Below are positions 42,529 to 50,409 of a DNA stretch of 64,000 nucleotides, piece after piece. Origin of the DNA: Prauserella alba (GTDB taxonomy: Bacteria; Actinomycetota; Actinomycetes; Mycobacteriales; Pseudonocardiaceae); contig NZ_JAMTCH010000007.1 of assembly GCF_024171735.1 (NCBI RefSeq), positions 62,001-126,000 of the forward strand. Direction: 5' to 3'. The notes beneath the pieces are model-generated. The model saw only the letters and a program-made list of their open reading frames with translations. It had not been told where the DNA came from and ran no database searches. Made by a program: the position numbers and the translations under genes. The number at the start of each line of letters is the position of its first letter. Within the stretch, counting starts at the first letter, position 1.

Positions 42529-43062
42529 ATGGCCGTTCTGCTCTTGCTGTACGTGATCGCCGAGGTAGCCGCCGTGTGGACGGTGGCGTCGCTCATCGGC
42601 TTCCTCCCGACGATCGGGCTGCTGATCGCGGGTGCGTTCGTCGGGTCGTGGCTGGCGCGCCGGGAAGGCGGCAAGGCGATGCGCGCGTTCAGCGCGACGG
42701 CCCGCTCCGGGAAGTCGCCGCACGAGGAGATCACCGACGGCATGCTCGTCGGCGTCGGCGGCCTGCTGATTCTGCTGCCCGGATTCGTCAGCGACATCCT
42801 CGGGCTGCTGTTCCTCGTTCCGCCGACGCGGAAGGTCGTTCGCAGGGCGTGGCTGCGCCGCGCACAGAAGCGGGCGCCGGTCGGCGGAGCCGCATACGGT
42901 GGCGCGCCGTTCGGTCCCGGCATGCGCAGCCAGGTGATCGTCGTCGACAGCGAGGTCGTCTCCGAGGGTGCGGACACCGGCGATGCGGCCCGCCGGCGCG
43001 ACCCCTCCGGCGACGACCGCGAAGACCGCGACGACGGCCCACCCCGCATCATCGAAGGCTGA
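42529..43062 (+). CDS. fxsA: FxsA-family membrane protein
   Basis: A 177-aa protein with three or four TM helices: LLLLYVIAEVAAVWTVASLIG, TIGLLIAGAFVGSWLARREG and the hallmark DGMLVGVGGLLILLPGFVSDILGLLFLVPPTR. FxsA was named for suppressing phage T7 F exclusion in E. coli; its normal role is unclear. The cytoplasmic tail (about 130-177) is acidic and repetitive (DREDRDDGPP). ATG 42529 has no good ribosome site, so it may be leaderless. Downstream is a family B repeat shared with the convergent peptidase. Confidence 0.92.
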   Translation: MAVLLLLYVIAEVAAVWTVASLIGFLPTIGLLIAGAFVGSWLARREGGKAMRAFSATARSGKSPHEEITDGMLVGVGGLLILLPGFVSDILGLLFLVPPTRKVVRRAWLRRAQKRAPVGGAAYGGAPFGPGMRSQVIVVDSEVVSEGADTGDAARRRDPSGDDREDRDDGPPRIIEG

Positions 43063-43097
43063 CTCGCGCCCCGGCGGCTCGTGGGCTGCCGGAGCGC

Positions 43098-43157
43098 GAG
43101 TGCAGAACACGCCGTGCGGAGTGCAGGACACGCGGGTCTGAGGCAGAACACGCGCGG
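43098..43157. repeat. Family B repeat array, copy 2 (reverse orientation)
   Basis: GAGTGCAGAACACG, GAGTGCAGGACACGCG and GGCAGAACACGCG follow one another about every 20-22 nt; these are the complements of the units at 4.2 kb. The array lies between convergent fxsA and the M20 peptidase and ends 9 nt before the latter's stop. Confidence 0.65.
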
Positions 43158-43165
43158 GGTGTTCG

Positions 43166-44596
43166 TCAGCCGCGGGCGTGGGCGTCCAGGAAGTGGGCGA
43201 CCGCCTCGGTGACACGGGTGGCCTGCGGCACGTGCAGCCACTCGTCGGGCACGTGGGCGTTCGAATCCGGCCCGAGCGCGCCCGTGACGAGGAACTGTGC
43301 CTCCGGGTACTTCTCCCCGAGCAGGCCCATGAACGGGATCGACCCGCCCAGTCCGCTGGTGCGCCACGGCGCGTCGAACACCGTGGTGCTCACCGACTCC
43401 AACGTCGACGCCAGCCAGGGTGCCGGATCGGGCGCGTTCCACCCGTCCGCGGCCTCGACCCCCGACAGCTCGACGGTCGCGCCGTACGGCACGTCGGCGG
43501 TCAGCGCCTTCTTGATGGCTTCGAGCGCGGCGGCCGAATCGGCCGTCGGCGGCAGCCGGAAACTCAGCGCGAGCGTCGAGGCCGACCGCAGCACGTTGCC
43601 CGCGTCGGCGGGTTCGGGGAAACCGGACGCACCGATGATCGACAGCGTGGGCCGCCAGGCGTTGTTCAGCAGCAGCTCGACGTCGTCGCCCGCGACCGGT
43701 TGGGTCGATCCGTGCAGCGGGAACGTGCCCGCGACCGAGCCGGGCGGTGTCACCTCGGCGGTCGCGCCCGCTTCGGTGACCCGGTTCTGCGGGATCGACA
43801 CGTTGCACTCGGGCAGCAGCACCTCGCCGGTCGCCGAGTCCTCGATGCGGTCGAGCAGGGTCCGCAGCACGCGGAACGAGTCCGGCACCACGCCGCTGGC
43901 CAGGCCGGAGTGCTGCGACGAGTCGAGCACCCGCACCGTCACGTCGACCTGCGCGAGCCCGCGCAGCGACGTCGTCAGCCACAGCCGCTCGTAGTCGTTG
44001 CCGCCGGAGTCGAGGCAGACGACGAACGTGACGCGGCCGAGCCGGTCCGACAGGTGCTCCAGGTAGGCGGGCAGGTCGGGGCTGCCGGACTCCTCGCCCG
44101 TCTCCAGCAGGACGACGGAGCGCGCGTGCATGCCCCCGCCTGCGCGGACGGCCTCGAGCGCGGCGGTCGCCGCGTAGCCCGCATACCCGTCGTCGGCGGA
44201 ACCGCGGCCGTACAGTTTGTGCCCGTCGACGACCGGCGTCCACGGTCCGAGGCCCTCGGACCAGCCCCCGACCGGCGGCTGCTTGTCGAGGTGGCCGTAG
44301 AGCAGCACGGTGCCCGCGTCCTCGGCGCCGGGAGTGGCGGGGACGTCGAGCAGCAGCACCGGGCTGCGGCCTTCGAGCCGCACGACATCGATGGTCGCTC
44401 CCGGGATCTGCCGGGACTCCATCCATGCGCGTACGTGCGCGATCGCGGCGTCGAGGTGGCCGGAGGTTTCCCATTCGGGGTCGAAACCCGGTGACAGTGC
44501 CGGGATTTCGACGAGACCGGACAGGCTGGGCAGGATCTCTTCCGACCACGTCTTCTGAACGGTGTCGGCTACGGTTCGCTGTTCCACGCCGCCCAT
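43166..44596 (-). CDS. M20-family metallopeptidase, copy 1
   Basis: A 476-aa dinuclear zinc peptidase. Visible ligands: His and Asp in LLYGHLDKQPPVGGW, Asp in GRGSADDGYA, general base and ligand Glu in LETGEESGS, Asp in VVCLDSGG, and C-terminal His in SNAHVPDEWLHV. The domain order is catalytic, lid (about 210-320), catalytic, as in the CNDP-like dipeptidases of the M20 family. No signal peptide, so cytosolic. ATG 44596 is used. A paralogue lies 71 nt upstream in the same orientation. It probably cleaves dipeptides or acyl-amino acids. Confidence 0.93.
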   Translation of the reverse strand: MGGVEQRTVADTVQKTWSEEILPSLSGLVEIPALSPGFDPEWETSGHLDAAIAHVRAWMESRQIPGATIDVVRLEGRSPVLLLDVPATPGAEDAGTVLLYGHLDKQPPVGGWSEGLGPWTPVVDGHKLYGRGSADDGYAGYAATAALEAVRAGGGMHARSVVLLETGEESGSPDLPAYLEHLSDRLGRVTFVVCLDSGGNDYERLWLTTSLRGLAQVDVTVRVLDSSQHSGLASGVVPDSFRVLRTLLDRIEDSATGEVLLPECNVSIPQNRVTEAGATAEVTPPGSVAGTFPLHGSTQPVAGDDVELLLNNAWRPTLSIIGASGFPEPADAGNVLRSASTLALSFRLPPTADSAAALEAIKKALTADVPYGATVELSGVEAADGWNAPDPAPWLASTLESVSTTVFDAPWRTSGLGGSIPFMGLLGEKYPEAQFLVTGALGPDSNAHVPDEWLHVPQATRVTEAVAHFLDAHARG

Positions 44597-44667
44597 CCTG
44601 CCACTGCGAATCCGCTGCGATACCGCTGCACGCGACGGGTCCGCCGGTCAGCGCCCCCCAGCTCGGC

Positions 44668-46092
44668 TCACGCTCTCGCGTGCGCGTCGATGATCCGTGC
44701 GACGGCCTCGGTGACGCGTTCGGTCTGCTCCAGGTGCAGCCATTCGTCGGGCACGTGCGCGTTGTTACCGGGGCCGCGCGGTCCGGTGACGACGAACTGC
44801 GCGTCCGGGTAGGCGCGGCCGAACAGGCCGAGGAACGGGATCGTGCCGCCGAGACCGAGAGCCCGCCACGGCAGGCCGAACACCTCGGTGCCGACCTCGT
44901 CGAGCGCGGACTCCAGCCAGCCGGCGCGCGGGTTCGCGTTCCAGCCGGTGGCCGCGTCGGTGCGGCTGACCTCGACCTGTGCGCCGAACGGCGGATCGGT
45001 GGTGAGCACCCGGGTCAACGCGGCCAGTGCCGTGTCGGCGTCGACCGTCGGCGGCAGGCGGAAGCTGAGTTTCACGCTCGTGTACGGCCGCAGCACGTTG
45101 CCCGCCTCCGGCAGCGACGGCAGCCCGTCGGCGCCCGTGACCGACATCGTCGTCGACCACGTGTTCGCGAGCACCAGGTCGGCCACCTCGGCCGTGTCGG
45201 TGCGGGAGTAGCGCATGCCGTCGACGAGCGGCAGTGCCGGAGCCAGCGCGTCGCCCGCGGCGTGGACCTCGGCGAGCCGGTCGGCAGGCACCTCGGTGAC
45301 GAGTTCGGGCAGCTGCAACCGTCCGGTGCGCGGGTCCTCGACCCGGTCGAGCAGTTCCCGCAGGATGCGGAAACTGCTGGGCACGAAACCGCTGGCGTGC
45401 CCGGAGTGGACGCCTGCGGTCAGCACCCGGACGGTCAGGTCGAACGAGACCATCCCGCGCAGCGAGGTGGCGAGCCACAGCCGTTCGTAGTCGGCGCCGG
45501 AGGTGTCGAGGCAGACGACGAGGCCGACCTCGCCCAGCCGTGGCCGCAGGTGTTCCAGGTAGGCGCCGAGGTCGCGGCTGCCGGACTCCTCGCAGGTCTC
45601 CAGCAGCACCACCGTGCGGGCGTGGGCGCCGCCGCCCGCGTGGAGGGCTTCGAGGGCGGTCGCCGCGGCATAGGCGGCGTAGCCGTCGTCGCCCGCGCCG
45701 CGGCCGTACAGCCGTCCGTCCTTCACCACCGGCGTCCACGGCCCCAGGCCCGCTGACCACTCGCCCGCGGCGGGTTGTTTGTCCAGGTGGCCGTACACGA
45801 CCACGGTCTCGTCGGTGCGGGCGGTGCCGGTGGCGGGGACGTCGAGCAGCAGCACGGGCGTGCGGCCGGGCAGTTCGACGACCTCGGTGCTCGCGCCGGG
45901 TAGTCCGCAGGCGTCGAGGTAGGTGCGCACGTGGTCGACGGCGGCGTGCAGGTGCCGCGTCGCCGCCCACTCCGCGTCGAACGACGGCGACAGGGCCGGT
46001 ATCTCGACCAGGCGGGACAGGCCTTCCAGCGCCGCCCCCGAATCGGCCGACCACCGGCCGCGGACCGTTTCCCGAATCACCGCCGTATCCAT
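44668..46092 (-). CDS. M20-family metallopeptidase, copy 2
   Basis: A 474-aa paralogue of the downstream gene, alike over its full length: VVYGHLDKQPAAGEW, GRGAGDDGYA, LETCEESGS, VVCLDTSG and NNAHVPDEWLHL. TG[EC]EESGS differs at one position (Gly to Cys beside the catalytic Glu), a conservative change in this family. ATG 46092 was chosen at the point where similarity to copy 1 begins; the frame stays open far upstream only because of composition. Divergent from the bkd operon. The duplication suggests substrate division, perhaps different dipeptides. Confidence 0.92.
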   Translation of the reverse strand: MDTAVIRETVRGRWSADSGAALEGLSRLVEIPALSPSFDAEWAATRHLHAAVDHVRTYLDACGLPGASTEVVELPGRTPVLLLDVPATGTARTDETVVVYGHLDKQPAAGEWSAGLGPWTPVVKDGRLYGRGAGDDGYAAYAAATALEALHAGGGAHARTVVLLETCEESGSRDLGAYLEHLRPRLGEVGLVVCLDTSGADYERLWLATSLRGMVSFDLTVRVLTAGVHSGHASGFVPSSFRILRELLDRVEDPRTGRLQLPELVTEVPADRLAEVHAAGDALAPALPLVDGMRYSRTDTAEVADLVLANTWSTTMSVTGADGLPSLPEAGNVLRPYTSVKLSFRLPPTVDADTALAALTRVLTTDPPFGAQVEVSRTDAATGWNANPRAGWLESALDEVGTEVFGLPWRALGLGGTIPFLGLFGRAYPDAQFVVTGPRGPGNNAHVPDEWLHLEQTERVTEAVARIIDAHARA

Positions 46093-46461
46093 GCCGTCAT
46101 CCAAGCATGCCGCGAAGGTGTGACATGGGTCGCTCATGTCTCCCACGGCCCGCGACGGTGCGGTCACCGGCCGTCGCGGCGGTGCGGGTGCGGTGCTGGC
46201 CAGGGGCGCAATGGACGCCAGACTTTCGGCGGCCTCACCGTCGGTAGTCCGAGTATTTTCCCAGTTCACGGCCGCATTCCCGACAAAGATTCGGCCACGG
46301 GCCCTCCGCAAACCTCCCCCGTTCGTGCCAGGATGACGACGTGAACCGTCACCGCCGACGGACACCGGCGCGGCCACACCACAGGTACGTGCCGGCGGTG
46401 CCGGCGGCGAGTCGCCACGGTCGCCACAAGCGGCCGAGCGGCACGACCTGGAGGAGAAACC
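46093..46461. other. 369-nt divergent promoter region of M20 copy 2 and the bkd operon
   Basis: No gene is supported. An AT-richer patch near 46248-46262 (GAGTATTTTCCCAG) may contain the bkd promoter. No clear operator was seen, and there is no Lrp/AsnC regulator gene beside it as in some bkd loci. Confidence 0.35.
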
Positions 46462-47676
46462 ATGCCGTCCCCAGAACAGTGGACGCGACCGGACCCGGGT
46501 GCCGGCCCCGCCGCGACAGCGGCACAGCCATCCCCGGAGCAGGTGATCGCGGGTTTGCGAGCGACGACAGAAGGCGGTGCCGAGCTGACACAGCTGCTGA
46601 CACCGGAAGGTGAGCGGCTGGAGGACAGCCGGTTCGACCCCTATCTCGCCGATATCGATGCCGAGGCACTGCGCGGGCTCTACCGCGACATGGTGCTGGT
46701 ACGCAGGGCCGATCGGGAATCCAACGCCATGCAGCGCCAGGGCCAGCTCGGCATCTGGGTTCCGCTGCTCGGGCAGGAGGCCGCGCAGGTCGGTTCGGGC
46801 CGCGCGCTGCGGCCAGCCGACATGGCGTTCCCCAGCTACCGCGAACACGGCGTCGCCTACACGCGCGGCGTCGACTTCCGTGAGCTGCTCGGTATTTTCC
46901 GCTGCACCGACCACTCGGGCTGGGACCCGGCCGAATACGGCTTCCACCCGTACACGATCGTCATCGGCAACCAGGTGCTCAACGCCGCCGGGTACGCCAT
47001 GGGCCAGAAGTTCGACGGCAAGGTCGGTAACGCCGACGACGCCGACAACGAGGCCACGATCGTCTACTTCGGTGACGGCGCCACCAGCCAGGGCGACGTG
47101 CACGAGGGCTTCGTGTGGGGTGCGGTCTACGACGCCCCGGTCGTCTACTTCTGCCAGAACAACCAGTGGGCGATCTCCGAGCCGACGGAACGCCAGTCGC
47201 GGCTGCCGCTGTACCAGCGCGCCCGCGGTTACGGCTTCCCCGGCATCCGGGTCGACGGCAACGACGTGCTGGCCTGTCTGGCCGTGACACGGTGGGCGCT
47301 CGACGAGTGCCGCCACGGCAACGGCCCGGTGCTGATCGAGGCGTTCACCTACCGCATGGACGCTCACACCACGACCGACGACCCGACCCGCTACCGGCTG
47401 TCGGACGAACTCGAGGCGTGGAAGCTGAAGGACCCGATCGAGCGGGTGCGTGCCCACCTCGCGCGGGCCGGCAGCGGCGAGCAGGATTTCTTCGACAGCG
47501 TCGACGCCGAGGCCGACGAGTTCGCCGCGCAGCTGCGCGACTTCTGTTTCAACATGCCCGATCCGCCACCGGAACGGATCTTCAGCGAGGTGTACGCCGA
47601 CACCCCGGCCGCACTGGACGCTCAGCGCGAGGAGTACTTGAGCTACCTCGCCGGTTTCGCGGGAGGTGAGCACTGA
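46462..47676 (+). CDS. bkdA: Branched-chain 2-oxoacid dehydrogenase E1 alpha subunit
   Basis: A 404-aa thiamine-diphosphate-dependent decarboxylase subunit. It has the TPP motif GDGATSQGDVHEGFVWGAVYDAPVVYFCQNN, the phosphorylation-loop-like region YRMDAHTTTDDPTRYR, and the E1-alpha start region RRADRESNAMQRQGQLGIW. It decarboxylates the 2-oxoacids of Val, Leu and Ile, supplying branched acyl-CoA for fatty acids or polyketides. The N-terminal 55 residues are a Pro/Ala-rich extension. ATG 46462 follows GGAGGAG. The stop overlaps the E1 beta start (TGATG). Confidence 0.95.
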   Translation: MPSPEQWTRPDPGAGPAATAAQPSPEQVIAGLRATTEGGAELTQLLTPEGERLEDSRFDPYLADIDAEALRGLYRDMVLVRRADRESNAMQRQGQLGIWVPLLGQEAAQVGSGRALRPADMAFPSYREHGVAYTRGVDFRELLGIFRCTDHSGWDPAEYGFHPYTIVIGNQVLNAAGYAMGQKFDGKVGNADDADNEATIVYFGDGATSQGDVHEGFVWGAVYDAPVVYFCQNNQWAISEPTERQSRLPLYQRARGYGFPGIRVDGNDVLACLAVTRWALDECRHGNGPVLIEAFTYRMDAHTTTDDPTRYRLSDELEAWKLKDPIERVRAHLARAGSGEQDFFDSVDAEADEFAAQLRDFCFNMPDPPPERIFSEVYADTPAALDAQREEYLSYLAGFAGGEH

Positions 47677-48704
47677 TGGCGGCACCGGTCCAGTCCCCAG
47701 TGGACACCCAGGCGGCGACCACCCAGACCATGACCATCGGCAAGGCGCTCAACAACGGGCTGCGGGCGTCGATGGAGGCCGACCCGAAGGTTCTCGTGAT
47801 GGGCGAGGACGTCGGCAAGCTCGGCGGTGTCTTCCGCGTCACCGACGGGTTGCAGAAGGACTTCGGCGAACACCGCGTGCTGGACACGCCGCTGGCCGAG
47901 TCGGGCATCGTCGGCACGGCGATCGGCCTGGCCGTGCGCGGCTTCCGGCCGGTGTGCGAGATCCAGTTCGAAGGGTTCATCTTCCCCGCGTTCGACCAGA
48001 TCTCCAGCCAGCTGGCGAAACTGCACTACCGCACGCAGGGCAAGCTCAAGGCTCCCGTCGTGATCCGCGTGCCGTTCGGCGGCGGGATCGGCGCGGTCGA
48101 GCACCACTCGGAATCGCCCGAGTCGCTGTTCTCGCACATCCCTGGGCTGAAGGTCGTGTCGTGTTCGAACCCGGTCGACGCCTACTGGATGATGCAGCAG
48201 GCGATCAGTTCGGACGACCCCGTGATGTTGTTCGAGCCGAAGAAGCTGTACCACTCGAGCGCGCTCAAGGCGCCGGTCGACACCACGGCCACGCCCGATC
48301 CGCTCCACAGTTCACGCGTCGTCCGGCACGGCGACGCCGCCACGATCGCGGCCTACGGCCCGTCGCTGCCGGTCGCGCTCGACGCCGCAACGGCCGCCCA
48401 GGAGGAGGGCCGCAGCCTCGAGGTGATCGACCTGCGCACGCTCTCGCCGCTCGACCTCGGCCCCGTGTTCGAGTCGGTGCGCCGCACCGGAAGGCTCGTG
48501 GTCGTCAGCGAGGCGCCGTCCGAGGTGTCGCTGGCTTCGGAGGTGGCTGCGCGGGTGCAGCAGGAGTGCTTCTACTCGCTCGAAGCACCGGTGCAGCGGG
48601 TGACCGGATTCGACACGCCGTACCCGCCTGCCAAGTTGGAGGAGCACTTCGTGCCCGACCTGGACCGGGTGCTCCACGCCGTCGACAACGCGCTGGAATG
48701 GTGA
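47676..48704 (+). CDS. bkdB: Branched-chain 2-oxoacid dehydrogenase E1 beta subunit
   Basis: A 342-aa beta subunit of the E1 heterotetramer. Markers are VMGEDVGKLGGVFRVTDGL, the catalytic Glu/TPP-contacting region TPLAESGIVGTAIGLAVRG, FEGFIFPAFDQI, RVPFGGGIGAVEHHSESPES with the catalytic His pair, and the C-terminal VIDLRTLSPLD. Coupled to E1 alpha by a one-base overlap, and followed 9 nt later by E2. Confidence 0.96.
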   Translation: MAAPVQSPVDTQAATTQTMTIGKALNNGLRASMEADPKVLVMGEDVGKLGGVFRVTDGLQKDFGEHRVLDTPLAESGIVGTAIGLAVRGFRPVCEIQFEGFIFPAFDQISSQLAKLHYRTQGKLKAPVVIRVPFGGGIGAVEHHSESPESLFSHIPGLKVVSCSNPVDAYWMMQQAISSDDPVMLFEPKKLYHSSALKAPVDTTATPDPLHSSRVVRHGDAATIAAYGPSLPVALDAATAAQEEGRSLEVIDLRTLSPLDLGPVFESVRRTGRLVVVSEAPSEVSLASEVAARVQQECFYSLEAPVQRVTGFDTPYPPAKLEEHFVPDLDRVLHAVDNALEW

Positions 48705-48713
48705 GGAGGATTC

Positions 48714-50210
48714 ATGCCTGAGTACAAGCAGTTTCCCCTCGCCGACACCGCCGAGGGGCTGACCGAGGCCGAGATCCTGGGCTGGAAGGTGCAGCCGGGC
48801 GACGAGGTCACGGTCAACCAGATCGTCGTCGAGGTCGAGACGGCGAAGGCGGCCGTCGAACTGCCCATCCCGTGGGCGGGCGTCGTGACCGAGCTGCTCG
48901 TCGAGCCGGGGCAGACGGTCGAGGTCGGCGCGCCCATCCTGACCGTCGACGTCGATCCGCACGGCGCCGCGCCCGCCTCGGGCGACGCGCCCGCCCGGCC
49001 GGCCGCCAACGGCGCCTCCGCCGCGGGCGATGCAGCTTCGGGTGAGGGCTCCGATGCGGCCGACGGCGACGAGATGAAACCGCTCGTCGGCTACGGTTCG
49101 AAGGCCGCCAGCACCAAACGACGGCCGCGCAAACCGGCGACCGGCTCCGGTGGTGGCGGCGCGAACGGCACCGCTGCGGGTGCGAACGGTTCCGCACCGG
49201 CTACGCAGGCACCCCCGCAGGCGTCCTCGCAGGCGCCCGCTCCGGCAGCCGCGCAGGCTCCGGCAACGTCAGCGGCTCCGGTGTCGAATGATCCGGCGTC
49301 GGCGTCGAATGTTGCGGGCGCGGACGTCCCGGGCGGGTACGTGCCGTTGGCGAAACCGCCGGTGCGCAAGCTCGCCAAGGACCTCGGCGTCGATCTGCGC
49401 TCGTTGACCGGTTCCGGCGACGGCGGCGTGATCACGAGGGAGGACGTGCAGCAGGCCGGTGAGGCCCCTGCGCAGCAGGCGGCTGCGCCGGTGGCTCCTG
49501 CGGAGGCGGGTGCGCGTGAGCACCGGGTGCCGATCAAGGGCGTGCGCAAGGCGACGGCCGAGGCGATGGTGCACAGCGCGTTCACCGCACCGCACGTCAC
49601 GGAGTTCCTCACGGTCGACGTGACGCCGATGATGGAGCTGCGGCAGAAGCTCAAGTCCCACCCGGAGTTCGCGGGGGTGAAGCTGACGCCGCTGGCTTTC
49701 GCGGCCAAGGCCGTGTGCCTGGCGGCCAAGCGCACACCGGAGGTCAACTCGCTGTGGGACGGCGAAGCCGGTGAGATCGTGTTCAAGGACTACGTGCATC
49801 TGGGGATCGCCGCGGCGACCCCGCGTGGGCTCGTGGTGCCGAAGATCCGCGACGCCGACGGCATGTCGCTGCCCGAGTTGGCCGGTGGCATCGAGGAGTT
49901 GACGACGACGGCCCGTGACGGCAAGACGCAGCCCGCGGACATGCTGAACGGGACGTTCACGATCACCAACGTCGGCGTGTTCGGCGTCGACACGGGAACG
50001 CCGATCATCAACCCCGGTGAGTCGGCGATCCTCGCGGTCGGCGCGATCCGCGACACGCCGTGGGTCGTCGACGGCGAACTGGCCGTGCGCAAGGTGATGC
50101 AGTTGTCGCTGAGCTTCGACCACCGTGTCATCGACGGCCAGCAGGGTTCGCAGTTCCTCGCCGACGTCGGAGCGCTCATGTCCGATCCGGCGATGGCGAT
50201 CACCTTCTAG
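48714..50210 (+). CDS. bkdC: Dihydrolipoyl acyltransferase E2 component
   Basis: A 498-aa E2. The lipoyl domain (1-78) has modified Lys45 in VETAKAAVEL. A long Ala/Pro/Gly linker (about 82-205) follows, then an E3-binding domain (about 218-250, PPVRKLAKDLGVDLRSLTGSG with GVITREDV) and the acyltransferase domain with the active-site HRVIDG near residue 470. It transfers the acyl group from lipoamide to CoA. No E3 (lpd) gene follows; a shared E3 is presumably encoded elsewhere. The stop is 12 nt from family A copy 5. Confidence 0.95.
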   Translation: MPEYKQFPLADTAEGLTEAEILGWKVQPGDEVTVNQIVVEVETAKAAVELPIPWAGVVTELLVEPGQTVEVGAPILTVDVDPHGAAPASGDAPARPAANGASAAGDAASGEGSDAADGDEMKPLVGYGSKAASTKRRPRKPATGSGGGGANGTAAGANGSAPATQAPPQASSQAPAPAAAQAPATSAAPVSNDPASASNVAGADVPGGYVPLAKPPVRKLAKDLGVDLRSLTGSGDGGVITREDVQQAGEAPAQQAAAPVAPAEAGAREHRVPIKGVRKATAEAMVHSAFTAPHVTEFLTVDVTPMMELRQKLKSHPEFAGVKLTPLAFAAKAVCLAAKRTPEVNSLWDGEAGEIVFKDYVHLGIAAATPRGLVVPKIRDADGMSLPELAGGIEELTTTARDGKTQPADMLNGTFTITNVGVFGVDTGTPIINPGESAILAVGAIRDTPWVVDGELAVRKVMQLSLSFDHRVIDGQQGSQFLADVGALMSDPAMAITF

Positions 50211-50222
50211 GGCACCCTTCAT

Positions 50223-50302
50223 GCCCCCAAGGGCACCTTGGTGGCGTTGAACGCCCCGAATCTTCCCCTCGTTCGACGTCGCCAAGGCCGGCCCTTGGGG
50301 GC
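50223..50302. terminator. Family A element, copy 5 (expanded spacer)
   Basis: The left arm GCCCCCAAGGGCACCTTGG is intact. The right arm CCAAGGCCGGCCCTTGGGGGC has a 2-nt change. The spacer is about 40 nt instead of 15, as if extra sequence had been inserted. It lies between convergent bkdC and the flavoprotein gene. Confidence 0.7.
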
Positions 50303-50321
50303 TGCCGCGTCTCGGCGGCAC

Positions 50322-50409
50322 CGCGTGTCCTGCACCTGCCCGTCGTCCGACCGCCACCACATGACGCGCTGACGGCCACTGCGTTGTCGCCCGTGTTCTG
50401 CGTTCAGAC
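50322..50409. repeat. Family B repeat, copy 3
   Basis: CGCGTGTCCTGCAC (50322) and CCGTGTTCTGCGTTCAGAC (50391) with a degenerate middle. The right unit includes the stop codon of the leftward flavoprotein gene. Confidence 0.6.

Noticed and set aside
46093-47685. Long upstream extension of M20 copy 2 across the bkd genes
   Set aside because: It is antisense to bkdA and lacks any motif; similarity to copy 1 begins only at 46092.
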